This document shows positions 1 through 11,341 of a stretch of DNA of 64,000 nucleotides, piece by piece. Within the stretch, counting starts at the first letter, position 1. Each line of letters starts with the position of its first letter. A model generated the notes under the pieces. It saw nothing but the letters and a program-made list of their open reading frames with translations, had not been told where the DNA came from and did not search any database. The translations under genes were made by a program, and so were the position numbers. Source of the stretch: Schizophyllum amplum (taxonomy: Eukaryota > Basidiomycota > Agaricomycetes > Agaricales > Schizophyllaceae); NCBI GenBank assembly GCA_007026445.1, contig VDMD01000094.1, positions 1 to 64,000 on the forward strand. The letters run 5' to 3'.

Positions 1-2277
1 AGCTCTGGTCCTACTACGTCTTCTATATCGGCAACAGTGGCCTCGCGGGCTTCAACTACGGCCCATCCCAGTTCCAGAACCTGCTCTTCCTTGCGGGCTA
101 CGATCCTTCCGCGGCGCCAGGCGAGCTTCCCTGCGGAGACGGCGTGTGTGCTACGATTCGCTGGAAAAGTGCGCGACAGTGAGTACCGAACAAAACTGAG
201 GACGTGATTCTAACGAGCCCCCCAGTCAACTCGATTGTGCTCGTCACTAATGGCATCAGCTTCGCGCTGCAGGCTGTATTGCTTCTCATCATCGGCGCAT
301 GGGCGGATTACGGGACTTGGAGGTGTGTGTCGCATCGTCGTTTCCTACGCTTCTTCTCATACGCAATCGGCAGACCCAACATCACCATCTTCTTCACGAT
401 CGTGGCTGTCGCGGTGTCCTTTGCCTGGCTCGGAGTCGAGCGCGCAGACCAGTGGGAAGCAGCAACAGCCCTATATGTGCTCGGTCGTACGCACCTGCAT
501 CAACTTCCGCTTACGCATCCCCTCACGAAACTACAGTCATCACGTACCAATGTGTGCTCACCTTTTGGACCGCGGCTTTCCCTGGCCTTGCGCGCGACCT
601 TCCGGAAGTCAAGCAATCGCTAGCAGATGTGAAAAATGGCGACAGAACGTGCGCTGCTGTCTTCTCGAGCTGGTTAACAGGCTGACCATGAACGTAGGCT
701 ACAGGAGCATGCACAACTCACGTCCCTGTCGCGAAACCGCATCTCAAATCTGTCCTTCACCGTCTGCTCCGTTGGCGAGATCGTCGTGCTTGCCATTATG
801 GTCGGCATCGTGAAAGGACTAAAGGCCGATGAGAGCACGGAGAACAACACGAAGGCCTTCAGTGTGCTTATCGCCTTCGCTGGGGGCATATGGCGTTAGT
901 CGAAGATATTCATGCTCCCTCTCGACACTAACCTCTGTCCAGTCCTTTGCGCAATCCCTTGGTTCCTCATCGAAAAACGGCGGCCCGGGCTGCAGATGCC
1001 TGCCGGGACGAACCTGCTCACGGTCGGCTTCAAGCAAGTTCGCGTGGCGTTCCGGGAATGTCTACGCCTGAAGCAGACATTCCTATATCTCATCTTCTAC
1101 TTCCTGATGTGAGTGGTTTCGGGTATTGACTGTATAGTCGTACTGATCCTACGCAGGGGTGACGTACTCAATACAACAGTGTATGCGAATTCAGTCTTGC
1201 CATACCCTTTGCTGTGAACCTTGACGCCGGCCATAGAACGGTCTGCGCCACTTTGCAAAATAAGTACGTCCAGCGACACTGTTGCCTTTTCGTCGCTTCA
1301 TACTCAACTGCCGTCAGCGTCGTATCCTACTCGACTTCGCAGTTGACCTACCTACTTATCGTAGGCATTGCAACTCAGGCTATCGGGATATAGTGCGTTC
1401 TTTCCTAGCCGGTTATCAGTATGCTCATGCACAGCAGCGCTTTCTGGTATGTCCAGAAACGCTTCAAGATCAGCACGAAAGCGGTTTGTTTGCATTCTTC
1501 TGAGCAAACAGTGGACCTTGCCGACTGATCCTCGATATAGATGCTGTCCTTCAACGTGATTTGGATAATCGTGGGTCCAGTATGATTCATGCCCTGGATC
1601 TACTCATGACCATTTCGACTAACAGATTCTGACTATCTGGGGGCTCATCGGCGTGCACACCGACCGGTTTGGCTTCAAGCACGTGTGGGAAATTTGGTAA
1701 AAATACTCAGCGCTTCCCGCATTCAAGTTCTGAGGTCTTTCAGGCTATATCAGGCCTACTATGGTCTCATGGTCTGTCCCTGGTACGCTTATAGCCAGAC
1801 GATGATCAGCGAGGTGTCGCCGTTGCCGCAAATGTACGTGCACAGTAGTCCACTCGTCCGCACACCTGATCTTGATTTTTCAGGTTTCTGTTTTTCGCGC
1901 TTTTCTCTGTGGTGAGTATCGTGGCTTCGCCGACGTGTATCCAGACTGAGCTTTCCTGAAGGTCGGCAAGACAAGCGCGTTCATTGGACCTTTCGTGTCT
2001 TCCGCGATTATCGATGCATCCGGTGGGAACGATAACATGCCGTTTGCCTTCCTTTTCGCGCTGTGAGTGGTCTGCTACCTTCCGCTTGATACAAGGACTG
2101 ACGGACGTCAGTGGCGTTGCGAGCTCGATCTTCCTGTGGCTGGTAGACGTGGAGAAGAGCCGAGTAGAGTGTGAAATCTTCGTGCGCGCGGAAAGCGAGC
2201 GGAAGGCTTTCCATACGAGCGCTCACGTCGCCAGTGCTTTCACGGGAGACCCGGAGACGAAGATGGCTGATGTTTGA
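1..2277 (+). CDS. ATG22: Atg22-like vacuolar effluxer (MFS fold), 5' end cut by window
   Basis: The exons read in order as WSYYVFYIGNSGLAGFNYGP, then several hydrophobic membrane segments, and end in MADV and a TGA stop at 2275-2277. The opening segment with its FNYGPSQFQNLL motif is the hallmark of the Atg22 family. Atg22 is known as a vacuolar membrane permease that releases amino acids after autophagic breakdown. At least ten short introns interrupt the frame, the first starting at the gtgagt after IRWKSARQ near 180. Later exons include LCAIPWFLIEKRRPG, a segment with GVHTDRFGFKHVW and FIGPFVSSAIIDASGGNDN, all typical of the second half of the transporter. The N-terminus lies outside the window. 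Exact exon ends are uncertain; the family call is firm. Confidence 0.83.
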
Positions 2278-3254
2278 ACTGGCCGCCCATATCGTAACAA
2301 GTTCGTGTGTATCATGCTATACCGCGCATCGGACTGCTCGTTTGCCAGATGCGAGAACAGCTGGGGGTGTCGAGCGTGAAGGGGCGCTTCCATGTCGTGT
2401 CCACTTCCTCTATCCGGCGCGTCAGAATGTGCGATTCGTCCGTCACGAGGCCCACGGCGGCTACGCCACAAATAGGTTGATCTTCCGTCTTGCCACCGCT
2501 ATGATTATCCGACTTCGCCTGCTCGTACTTGCTTTCTGTCCCTGACTCTCAGGCCATCTCCGTGGACTCGGGCCTTTGGCCGCCTAAAATTGGGGAGGTG
2601 CTTTCTCAAGAGGACTTGGCCTCAGTCCATCTGGCAGCGCTCAGCTCTGTTTCTTCGTCTCATCGCAGCTAAGCCTATGCAATTGGAGTCTTCACGCAGA
2701 CTCCCGCACCCCATGAGCTCATTCCTGCTGTCATGCCGTATCGTCGAACGAATTTGTGGGCACTATCGATATACTGCTACGCTCGACGCGGACTTGCTCT
2801 CTGGCAGCGCTAGCTCTACCTCACCGGGCGATCCGAGGCGGGCGCAAAAGCCGAATAGGACGACTTGCGATGATACTGTTGAGCTAGACATACTAGGTGT
2901 CGTCGGTCTAGCGCCTGTTCTCTACATATATGGCTGCATGTAGCGATCCGTCGCGCTACATGTTTACTTAGGCACGGAGGAAGACCTGTCGAGTTGGATT
3001 ATGACATGCCGCCAGCCCCTCGCTTCGGCCCTCCCTGGTATATATGTGGCTCTCCTCACGCAAAGCCCGGCATTGCCTCCTTTCGCTACTTTTGGCCAGC
3101 ACGCGCCTTCTCCGCTCTCTACTTCCGCCAAGGCGCGTTCGCGGTATTTTTGTCTCCTGAGCGCTTCATTGACAGCTTTAATTCGCGCAGGCCATAGCCG
3201 GCAGCCACTCCTTTGCCCACTTCTCATCCTCTCACAATCGTTCTACGACTGCAG
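2278..3254. other. Intergenic, no gene seen
   Basis: The longest open frames here (for example 2590-2943 +) have no family resemblance and no intron logic. The only structure noted is a short perfect inverted repeat, CATGTAGCG at 2937-2945 and CGCTACATG at 2954-2962. A pyrimidine-rich stretch precedes the esterase start at 3255. Confidence 0.6.
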
Positions 3255-4356
3255 ATGACAGGCATGCTATCCTCCGTGCTCTCGCTCCTCGCGTGCATCA
3301 GCATGGCGCAGGCGGCGTTCATTCCCCACCCGTATACCCACTCGCGTCGGGCCTTCTTCGCTCCCAGAGCCTCCTCGGCATGCGGTCGCGAGTCAAATTG
3401 GACGTTCGACAGCGACGGCCACTATACCCAGAACACGGTCGTCTCGGGGAACGCGCGGCAGTATCTCGTGCACATCCCTGACGACTTCGACAATGCTATA
3501 CCGCGCCCACTTGTCTTGTCCTTTCATGGCGCGGAGGGCACGTCCGCGCACCAGGAGCAAGCGTCCCAACTGTCCCTCCCTGGACAGACGATCGGCGGCC
3601 AAAGCATCGTCGCCGTCTACCCTCAAGGGCTCGTAGGCGTGGACAAGTCTTCGGCGTGGGACGCCGCGCCCTACGCCAATCCCAACGCGCATGATGTATG
3701 TGCATATACTCGCATTTGGAGGCTGTTTCTAATCGCTGAACAGGTCGAATTTACGCTCGCCATTCTGGATCAGATGGCTGACGCGCTCTGTATCGACACC
3801 AGCAGGATATATGTATCGGGCAAATCCAACGGCGGCGGCTTTGTGCGTGCTTGATCATAATACCATTGCGCGCGACACTGACTAGTCTTAGGCCAACCGT
3901 CTCGCTTGTACCCCCGAGGTCAACGGTCGCGTAGCCGCCTTCGGTATGGCATCGGGTGCATACTACCCGGCTGCGCTGCCGGATGATGCCTGTCAGCCCG
4001 GACGCCAGGTGCCCATCCTCCTCACTCATGGGACTGGCGACACCACCGTCCCATATAACGGCAAGGCTCACAAAGGCGAAGGCACGGAGCCCAACATCGA
4101 CGATTTCTCCAAGAATTGGGCGCAACGCAACGGCTTCGCCGCTAACGCGTACGCGCAGGCCTCTCCACACGCCAACACTAATCTGTGGGTGTGGGGAGGC
4201 GTGGGAGACAGGGGCCAGGTCAGGCGTTATCGCGTGCAGGATATGCAACATATCTGGCCGACCACTGTCGTGGGCTCGGACAAGGACGGCCTGTCCGCGC
4301 CATTCAATCTCACGCAGTCTGACCTCCTACCTTTCTTCGAGCAGTACTCGCTGTAA
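3255..4356 (+). CDS. Secreted CE1/LpqC-family esterase (feruloyl esterase or PHB-depolymerase-like)
   Basis: Three exons (3255-3695, 3744-3842, 3892-4356) give about 334 residues. The start MTGMLSSVLSLLACISMAQA is a clear signal peptide, so the enzyme should be secreted. The body has the LpqC/feruloyl-esterase order: a VLSFHGAEGT oxyanion-hole motif, VAVYPQGL, the nucleophile elbow SGKSNGGGF with catalytic Ser, LLTHGTGDTTVPY holding the likely acidic residue, and QDMQHIWP with the catalytic His. Both introns are about 48 nt, and the second interrupts the sequence just after the elbow. The family hydrolyses ester bonds in plant cell wall polymers or short polyesters; the substrate cannot be read from sequence. 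An upstream in-frame ATG at 3213 would add 14 residues before the signal peptide, so 3255 is preferred. Confidence 0.82.
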
Positions 4357-5271
4357 CTGGGAGGCACTATACCATATGTACTGTTCATTACCTCCCATCC
4401 TCTCATCCACGTCTCGAGTGGAGTTCGCCCGGACTGCCTGTTGTACTACAGTATCGACCTATTTATCAAAGTACACTCATTATCACACATACAAGTCATC
4501 TTTCGCCATGACCACTTGAATGGCAACAAAGAGTCTACGTGTGCGACAAAATAACAGTCGGTTATCTACCGAGCTCTCCTTGGGAGACTGGTTTGGGAAG
4601 TCCGAGGCAAGTCCGGCGTTGAACTTCGACACAAGATCCGGGCCGGGATGCAATCAGCCGCTTTCCACGTGACCGTGAGCAAGGGCTAGACCTCACGCCC
4701 ATCGGTTCAAGTTCAGCACCGACCTGGCACCGACCTTCATCGACCTCGTTCCTGATGTTTCTCGCCGTCTTCGTGCAGGGCGTGCATACTAACTGCTTCA
4801 ATGAGCAAAGCTCGACGCTAGAAGCCATGCTCATGTGTGTTTTCGAACCTCTTAATTTTGCCAGCAAACTCCCTCACAAAAAGATGAACAGCGCGTTTGC
4901 TGTGCACAAATTACCTTTCTAGGCGCGCCGCGACCTAGCTGAGGCCAGCTTTTCCGGTGCGCAGAGATGACACCATGGAAGCTTGCGAACCCGGTATTCA
5001 GTGGCGATGCCTCGAACCCCGCCGCGTCCGCTCCCGCTCGCCTGGCGCAGGTCTTCGGTCTCGGCTACGTCAAGCCGTAGCCACGCCTACGACGCCTAGT
5101 AGACTGGGCTGTCGTCCTCTGTATCGGGGGTATCCGGGACGCCATATCTCGTTTCACTCCGTCGCATGTTGTATAAAGTGCCTGCTCAGCCCTGACGGCC
5201 TTTCTCCACACATCCATCGTAACACGCCAACCACCAGCACTAACACACTCGTGTTCCTTCCATCGTCGAGC
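4357..5271. other. Intergenic between esterase and RING gene
   Basis: No open frame here resembles a protein family. Frames at 4562-4867 (-) and 4957-5367 (+) are compositional. The stretch ends with the promoter of the RING gene at 5272. Confidence 0.55.
5171..5179 (+). promoter_or_regulatory. TATA-like element of RING gene
   Basis: GTATAAAGT lies about 100 nt upstream of the ATG at 5272, followed by a C-rich leader. It is a plausible TATA box; no transcript start is visible. Confidence 0.4.
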
Positions 5272-6214
5272 ATGTCGACCTGCAGTATCTGCCTCGACGA
5301 GCAGAAGCAGCCCATCTCCCTGCCTTGTGGTGAGTCATCTTGCAGAATAATGTATTTCTGTGTTTAACGCAACGCAGGACACATCTTCTGCTATCCCTGC
5401 ATAGTGCGCGTGATAGACGCCGTGAAGTCGTATACGACGCTGCACTGCTGCCCCATATGTCGGAATCCGTACACCGTTGGTGAGTCATCGATGGCTGGGT
5501 AACGCAGCGTCTAATATGGTACATCCAGTCAACATCGACCCGGCCCTCGTCCCCGCGTACCTACGCCCCCACATCATGCCCAGTATACGCAAGCTGTACT
5601 TCGACACCGACGAGAAGAAGCCGGCCGCGAGAGTCGAGAACGCCGACGTCGAGTTCATCGATCGCGCCCGAATGCAGGCGGAGAACGCGGCACTGCGCGC
5701 GAACTGTGGCCTGTGGCGCAAGCGCGCCGAGGTCCATGCCGCCGCGACGCTGGGTCTCCTGGGCCTCGTCCGGCAGGCGCGAGACTGCGCTATCCAGATC
5801 AAGAATGAGCGCGACGAGATGGCCAGGAGATACAATGCCCTGAAGCGCAAGATGGAGGATGACGAGTAAGCGATGCTGCATACTTCGCGTGCGACGACAC
5901 TGACGGTGCTTCACAGGTACACTCAAGTATCATCGTTCTCACCTCCTGCGCGCAAGCTATCGTACGCGTTCATGAACGTACCGAACCTGCCCGGGATGGA
6001 GGGAAAGCACACTGCCGCGTCCTTTACGCCGCCGCCGGAGACACCCCGGATACCATGGGCACTGCCATCCGCCAACATCTTGGACGGCGCGCCGCCTCTG
6101 AAGAGGAGGCGCAGCGCTTCTCCCGAAGCTTCACCAAAGCGTTCTCGCCGCGAATCGCCTCGCGCGCAGTCCCCGCTCGCGGAGTCCCCGCGCACGGAGC
6201 GCAATTCTTGCTGA
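5272..6214 (+). CDS. RING-finger protein with helical and basic C-terminal region
   Basis: Four exons (5272-5329, 5378-5479, 5529-5865, 5917-6214). The start MSTCSICLDEQKQPISLPCG joins across the first intron to GHIFCYPC, and CCPIC follows, completing a C3HC4-type RING that fits an E3 ubiquitin ligase role. The first intron splits the Gly codon of the PCGH motif in phase 1, as in its relatives at 18504 and 24480. Residues after the RING form a charged helical stretch (RARMQAENAALRANCG). The last exon carries KRRRSASPEASPKRSRR, a likely nuclear localisation signal, and Ser-Pro repeats. Without the third intron the protein would stop at 5869, but the splice GACGA|gtaagc..cacag continues in frame for almost 100 residues. 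Substrate unknown. Confidence 0.75.
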
Positions 6215-6907
6215 CCGTACGGCCAGTTGTGGTCTCGAATCTCGTTCCTTTCGGACGTGGGCAAACATGGGAAGTTTGCATATCTTGCATCTATACATCG
6301 GCATCGCATCATCGTCTAGACGCACATACATTTCCGCGTTGGTATGACTTGTACTACTTCATGAAGCTCATAATTATTGGTTCCGGGATGTCTTCCATGT
6401 AACACTCTGTATTTCTACTACTATACCATGTACCACCCTGAACACTGCTCATCTCCACTTCTCGCTCATAATGTGACCGACCTTCATGCCTGCTTGAAGC
6501 ACAACGTGTGATTGACGAGAACGAGGAGGAAGCAACATTTCATGCACACAATCGGGCGCCATTCCAATGTCAACGCCTTGTTAAAATTCAAGCACGAAGG
6601 ATCATCCTAAACGATGGGTTCCGACGTGTACGTTTATCGGTAACATCAATAGCTACACAGCCAGATAGACCGTGTACGCTGATGACAATACATTTGCATA
6701 GTGACAGACAGAGCCAGAACGACCGCCCAGCGACCGCCTGACCGCTGGCGTAGAGCCGGAGAGGCGCGTTCGATGCGACTCGGCATTTGCCGGATCATTG
6801 CAGTTCGACTTTGGGTGGCTGAGCGCTCGATCGTCACGTGAGCCAGGTCCCAGCACGCACTCCGTCAGTCCAAGCGCGCACGGCGACGAACACCCTCAAG
6901 ATCAAAA
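6215..6907. other. Intergenic, upstream of RPL11
   Basis: The frames in this 693-nt stretch are short and unlike any family. It must hold the 3' end of the RING gene and the promoter of the ribosomal protein gene; no clear TATA box is evident. Confidence 0.5.
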
Positions 6908-7594
6908 ATGGTGCGTCGGCACTGTGCTGAACGTCCCCAACGATGCTGACGATCCCTAGGCCGACTCAAAAGCCCCGACAAACCCGATGCGCGAGCTCCG
7001 CATCGACAAGCTCGTCATCAGTATGTCCCCGCCCATTCTCCCCCACAACACCCACTCATCTTACCTTTCCCCTCCTCCAGACATCTCCGTCGGCGAGTCT
7101 GGTGATCGCTTGACCCGGGCGGCCAAGGTACTCGAACAGCTCACCGGTCAGACGCCGGTTACGTCGAAGGCGCGCTACACCATCCGCACGTTCGGTATCC
7201 GGCGTAACGAGAAGATCGCTGTGCACGTCACCATCCGTGGGCCGAAGGCTGAGGAGATCCTTGAGCGCGGCCTGAAGGTGAAGGAGTACGAGCTGCGGAG
7301 GAAGAACTTCTCGGAGACCGGCAACTTTGGGTTCGGCATCCAGGAGCACATCGATCTCGGTGCGCGGTACGACCCCGGCATCGGTATCTTTGGCATGGAC
7401 TTCTACGTTGTGATGGGCCGCCCGGGCGCGCGCGTTGCGCGGCGGAAGCAGAAGAAGGCGCGCATCGGCTTCCAGCACAAGGTGAAGAAGGAGGACACGA
7501 TGGCGTGGTTCAAGCAGAGATTCGACGGTATCATCCTGGTGAGTGCCAAATCCTTGTTTTGCGGGCCAGTAGCTAATACGCCCATCAGAAATAA
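6908..7594 (+). CDS. RPL11: 60S ribosomal protein L11 (uL5)
   Basis: Four exons (6908-6910, 6960-7020, 7081-7538, 7589-7594). The first holds only the ATG and the last only AAA TAA, an arrangement common in fungal ribosomal protein genes. The product starts [20 protein letters not shown] and carries the uL5 core: [48 protein letters not shown] and FYVVMGRPG. It ends with [12 protein letters not shown]. It is about 175 residues, the normal size for eukaryotic L11, which binds 5S rRNA in the large subunit. No frame damage is visible and the call is secure. Confidence 0.95.
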
Positions 7595-7993
7595 TCTTAT
7601 CGCTCTCTCACTCGCTGCCTGTACTATGCTTTCCCCTACGCTATATGACCACATGTACCCTATGCATAGCGCAATGCACCATTGCCCTCGGGCGACCGAG
7701 CTGGCGCTCACGCAGGAGCGCTGGCGGATACACAAATCTTGCGCGTATGAGTCAACCTCGACAAATCTGCTTATGCACGGCCTTTCTACATCTTTCCATT
7801 GTAAGTTCGCCAAACACACGGTTGTCTAACTTGTTCGCGCCGTGCTGAGCTATTTTGTCCTCATACTTAGTCTGCTGGCTACGACTCGCGATACAGCAAG
7901 GTGTTCGCCGTAATCTCCCTGTGCTTGATGCCACTCGTCCACGCTTTGTAGTGTGCTGACAGTGCCCGTTAGTGAGGGAAAGATCTACCCATG
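7595..7993. other. Convergent intergenic region
   Basis: This 399-nt stretch separates the ends of RPL11 (+) and the hypothetical gene on the minus strand. No coding signal or repeat was seen. Confidence 0.5.
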
Positions 7994-9326
7994 TCACCAT
8001 TCACCTTCTTGCGCCTGGAACCAGCCCTTCACGAACGGCTGACCCCATAACTGCGACAAAGGCTTCAAGCGCTCTGCTATTATGACCTGCAGCACGCGCG
8101 GAGCATCCTCTCCACCGGGAGGCCTTGAACCGGTCAGTATCGCATCCTGACCACGCTCGCGTTTTGCTGGTGTGTGAGTCGGATGGGTCATGGTGCGCGG
8201 TAGTCGCTGCAACGCGAAGAGGAGCACGAGGAAGCGGGGGAGATCTTCGATGAAGTCGAGGCCACTCAGGTATGCAATGCCCTGCCTATCGAAGCAGGCG
8301 ACATGCACGGTGCTATCTGAGTCCCAGTCAAGGAGGCGGTAAGTATGGGTACGAGGAAGTGGCGCAGAGGAGTTCGACGCTGACCGAGGATGAAGAGCCC
8401 CAGCACGAACGGCGTATTGGGCGACTGGGCCAGTGTCTCCGCCGCGAACATCGCACAGCGGCTGATGGGCTGCGCCCCCGGGCGCGCTGTGAAGTGTCAA
8501 GGACGACCCGTTGACATGGGATACTAGAGTGTGCAGGTCAAAGAACGCACGTGCATGGACGGTATATAGCTTCAGATATTCCAACGCGTTGATTTTGGTA
8601 GAGCGTTTGGTGGTGTAGCCCGACGCAGGAGGGTCAGGACAATCCCCGCCAGGCCTGAAGCTGAAGAACCCGCACGCGAAAACATCTTCCGGGGATACAG
8701 CGGTCTCTGCAACCTGTTCGGACAGCGCCTGATGCGTGCAGGGCAGCAACACGAAATCGGGGGGACAGTCACAATTCGGATGTCTGCGACACTTGCCCTT
8801 GGCCATCTGGATGTCGACTGGGTCCAGCAAGGAGCGTCCCGGGATCTGCAGCGTCTTGAGCTCGCGAAGCGCCGCGTTGCAAGCGTCAATGAACGGCGGC
8901 TCTCGAGGGAACCCGGGCTCAGATTCAGCGCCGATGCAACTGCCAACCTGGTTAGCGGACCGCAAGTATGCGACGGGCAAGCACTTACAATTGGGTCAGG
9001 CCCTCCAGGAGGATCGGTGCATCGCAGACGGGGAGGACGGCGGTGAGACATTCTTGGAGGAGGTCAGCGCCACCAGAGACCGGTGGTGCTGCTTCTCGTA
9101 GGCTGAGGACTAGCAGCTGGCGCAGGAGCGCGTCGAAAGCAGTGGAGCGAGGACATGAGGCGATCAGGGCTTGTGCGTGTAGCGTCCTGTCGTGAAGTGT
9201 GTCAATCTCATGGGGGGCGATCTCTAGCGATACGAATCCTACGCACCATGGATCCCGGGGCTGTTCTTCTCTGCTAGTCGCTCTGCTAGATGCGCGGCTG
9301 GTAGATGCAGATGAGGCGCGAGACAT
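7994..9326 (-). CDS. Hypothetical protein, unrecognised
   Basis: Two exons are supported, 9326-8989 and 8939-7994, joined by a 49-nt intron (GTAAGTGC donor, GGCAG acceptor) that keeps one frame for 427 residues. The start MSRASSASTSRASSRATSRE is a Ser/Arg-rich tail. The middle has a cysteine cluster (KCRRHPNCDCPPDFVLLPC) that might bind a metal, followed by LEYLKLYTVHARAFFDLHTL. No known domain is recognised. The Pro/Ser-rich region with PHPRSASNSSAPLPR-like composition may include a further unspliced intron. The cysteine cluster and the conserved-looking CPPDFVLLPC segment argue for a real protein rather than a chance frame. Function unknown. Confidence 0.55.
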
Positions 9327-9596
9327 GAGCGAGATGTGCGTGCTGTTTGCGAGGTCAGTAGAGAGGGAGAGAGCAGGTCGTAAGTAGGTCAGGAGCGATG
9401 GTGGTGGTGATCTGAGGGATTATTGTTACCGAACGGGAAAGCCCTTGTTGTGCATTACCGCATTGGGATATTTCGGCGACTCATGCATATTATGTACCTT
9501 GGTCCGTGAAGCAAGAATGCGATCCATGAGTATTCTACAACAAGATGTGGATATAATGGAGACTGATGAGGATGATCCGTCACTGGGGGTACAAGC

Positions 9597-10983
9597 CTAA
9601 GCAGGTGGTGCGCGTCGGGAGCGTTTGGGACCGCACGCCATTGGCCCCAAGGGGCGACCGTTTCTGTCGAGCCGAAGAGTATTACCCAGCACTTGGGGTA
9701 CCCGAGGGCCGGGGGCCGCGTCCTCTCGCTGGGCGAGTTTACGCTTGATTCCGACGCTGACGCTGCGCGCGAGGGTGCCGGCGCGCATGCCGGTAGTAGA
9801 CCAGTCTGAGCGGAAGCCGGGCGGGGGCATGCAGTCCTCAAAGTCGTCCTCGATGGGCGTGTAAGTCGGCGGGGAGGAGGGCGGGGCAGAGAGGGAGATG
9901 GAGACAGAGGGGGAGGAGACGCGGCGGGCGGAAGGCACGATGCCACGGGAGATGGATGGGAGGGGGCGTGCAGCGACGGCTCTGGAAGATGAAGGTGCAG
10001 AGAACTCGGAGAAGTCGTCAAAGGTGAGGTCCGAGCGGTCGTCGAGCTGCGTCATGGTGTCGACCTCTGAGCGTGCTTCATCGCGTTCGCGGCGCAGGCC
10101 ATTGATCTCCTTCTTGAGCTCCGACTTTTCGCGTTTGTAGCGTTCGATCTGGACGGGGTTAAGAAATGCACCGCAGGCAAGGCCCAAGACACGCACCGTG
10201 CTCTTCTGGCTGTCAAGCAGGCCAGTATAGCGCTTGTTGTCCGCCGCGAGCTTGTCGTGCGCCGCCGTCTTCCCTGCGAGTGCGCGCAGTGCCTCGTCGC
10301 AGTTTCTCTGCGTCTCAAGTTTCTCCGCCTCCACGCCCTCCGCCCATTTCCGCGACCGGTCCGCGCAGTCTAGCGCGTCGTCGAGCTTCTTCGTGGTGTC
10401 GGCCAACCGGCGGTGAATTTTGCTACTCTCCTTGCGCTCTTTCTCGAGGCTCTCGTTCAGACCCTTGACAGTGGCCAGTCTGCGCTCCGCTGCGGACTTC
10501 AGGGCATCTATCTGTTGCTTCTGCTCCTCCAACCGTATGAAGGCGGGCTCGATGCGGGATCGAAAGTCCTCCACCGCACGCAGAAGCCGGTCCTTAGTGA
10601 GAGTCAGACAGTAGCCGGCTGGTAGAGCTCGCACCACGCACCGTCACGTCGCTGGGGGGCATCGCCGCCGCGAGGCGATCTAGCTTCTGGGTCGCGCGCG
10701 TGACGTTGGACGCCTGCTGAAGATGCGGCTCCTGCGCCATGCGCTCAAGCCCAGACGCAACATGCTCGGCATCGCCCTCAATGCCCTCGACGAGGTCTAT
10801 GTAGAGCCGGAAATGCTGCGACTGCAGATGCTCCTTGCGGCAGGTGGGGCACGCGCGCTTGCGGCGCTCGTTGAGGGGGATGAGGTCGATACATAGGTGG
10901 CAGTAGCAGTGTCCGCACGGCAGAGAGCGAAAGTCACCAAAACTGTGCACATCCTGGCAGACGACGCAGCGCGCCTTGACCAT
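9597..10983 (-). CDS. RING-finger plus coiled-coil protein
   Basis: Two exons, 10983-10642 and 10592-9597, with a 49-nt phase-0 intron, give 445 residues. The N-terminus MVKARCVVCQDVHSFGDFRS leads to LPCGHCYCHLC and ACPTC, a complete C3HC4 RING. A long coiled coil follows (residues about 120-280, rich in Lys, Glu, Arg and Leu, for example ERRLATVKGLNESLEKERKE), then a Ser/Pro-rich tail and a basic end GPKRSRRAPPA. A longer open frame starts at 11091, but the Met at 10983 sits just before the first Cys as in the related genes. Unlike the copies at 5272, 18504 and 24480, there is no intron in the CGH motif. Likely an E3 ligase or scaffold; target unknown. Confidence 0.75.
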
Positions 10984-11341
10984 CTCCGTCGCGGTTAAGC
11001 CGCGTCGGCGCGTCCGGAAAAGAGAGACGCGCCGTTCCACGTGATCGAGAATGACAGGAACAACACTACACGTGACTGACGCGCCTTGCAATTGAACCCC
11101 CGATCAATGAATTGGCAGTTTAGGGTGCGCAGCGCGGCAGCCGACACAAAGCCGACAGCGGCCTGGGTCGGGCGCCTATTAAGAGCGCTGTACAGCCGCG
11201 CGAGATGAGTTATCCTCGTTGTCACCGTCGTTCACAGCGCCCAACCCGCGAAGGACGGCGCGACCCTTCTATAAGGACAGCAGTCGCCTAGCCGCAGTCC
11301 CTTTGCCTTACCTCTGCAGGGACACCCTTGGCACGGTGTAT
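10984..11341. promoter_or_regulatory. Divergent promoter region between RING gene and histidine kinase
   Basis: The RING gene leaves on the minus strand from 10983 and the kinase on the plus strand from about 11342, so they share 358 nt. CTATAAGG at 11270-11277 is a TATA-like element about 70 nt before the kinase start. It argues against using the upstream in-frame ATG at 11219. Confidence 0.45.

Noticed and set aside
9398..9450. Small genes between the hypothetical gene and the RING gene
   Set aside because: Only short frames without family likeness; the 270-nt gap fits a 3' end plus promoter.
11219..11341. Earlier start for the histidine kinase at 11219
   Set aside because: A TATA-like box at 11270 lies inside the extension, and the extra residues show no conserved feature.
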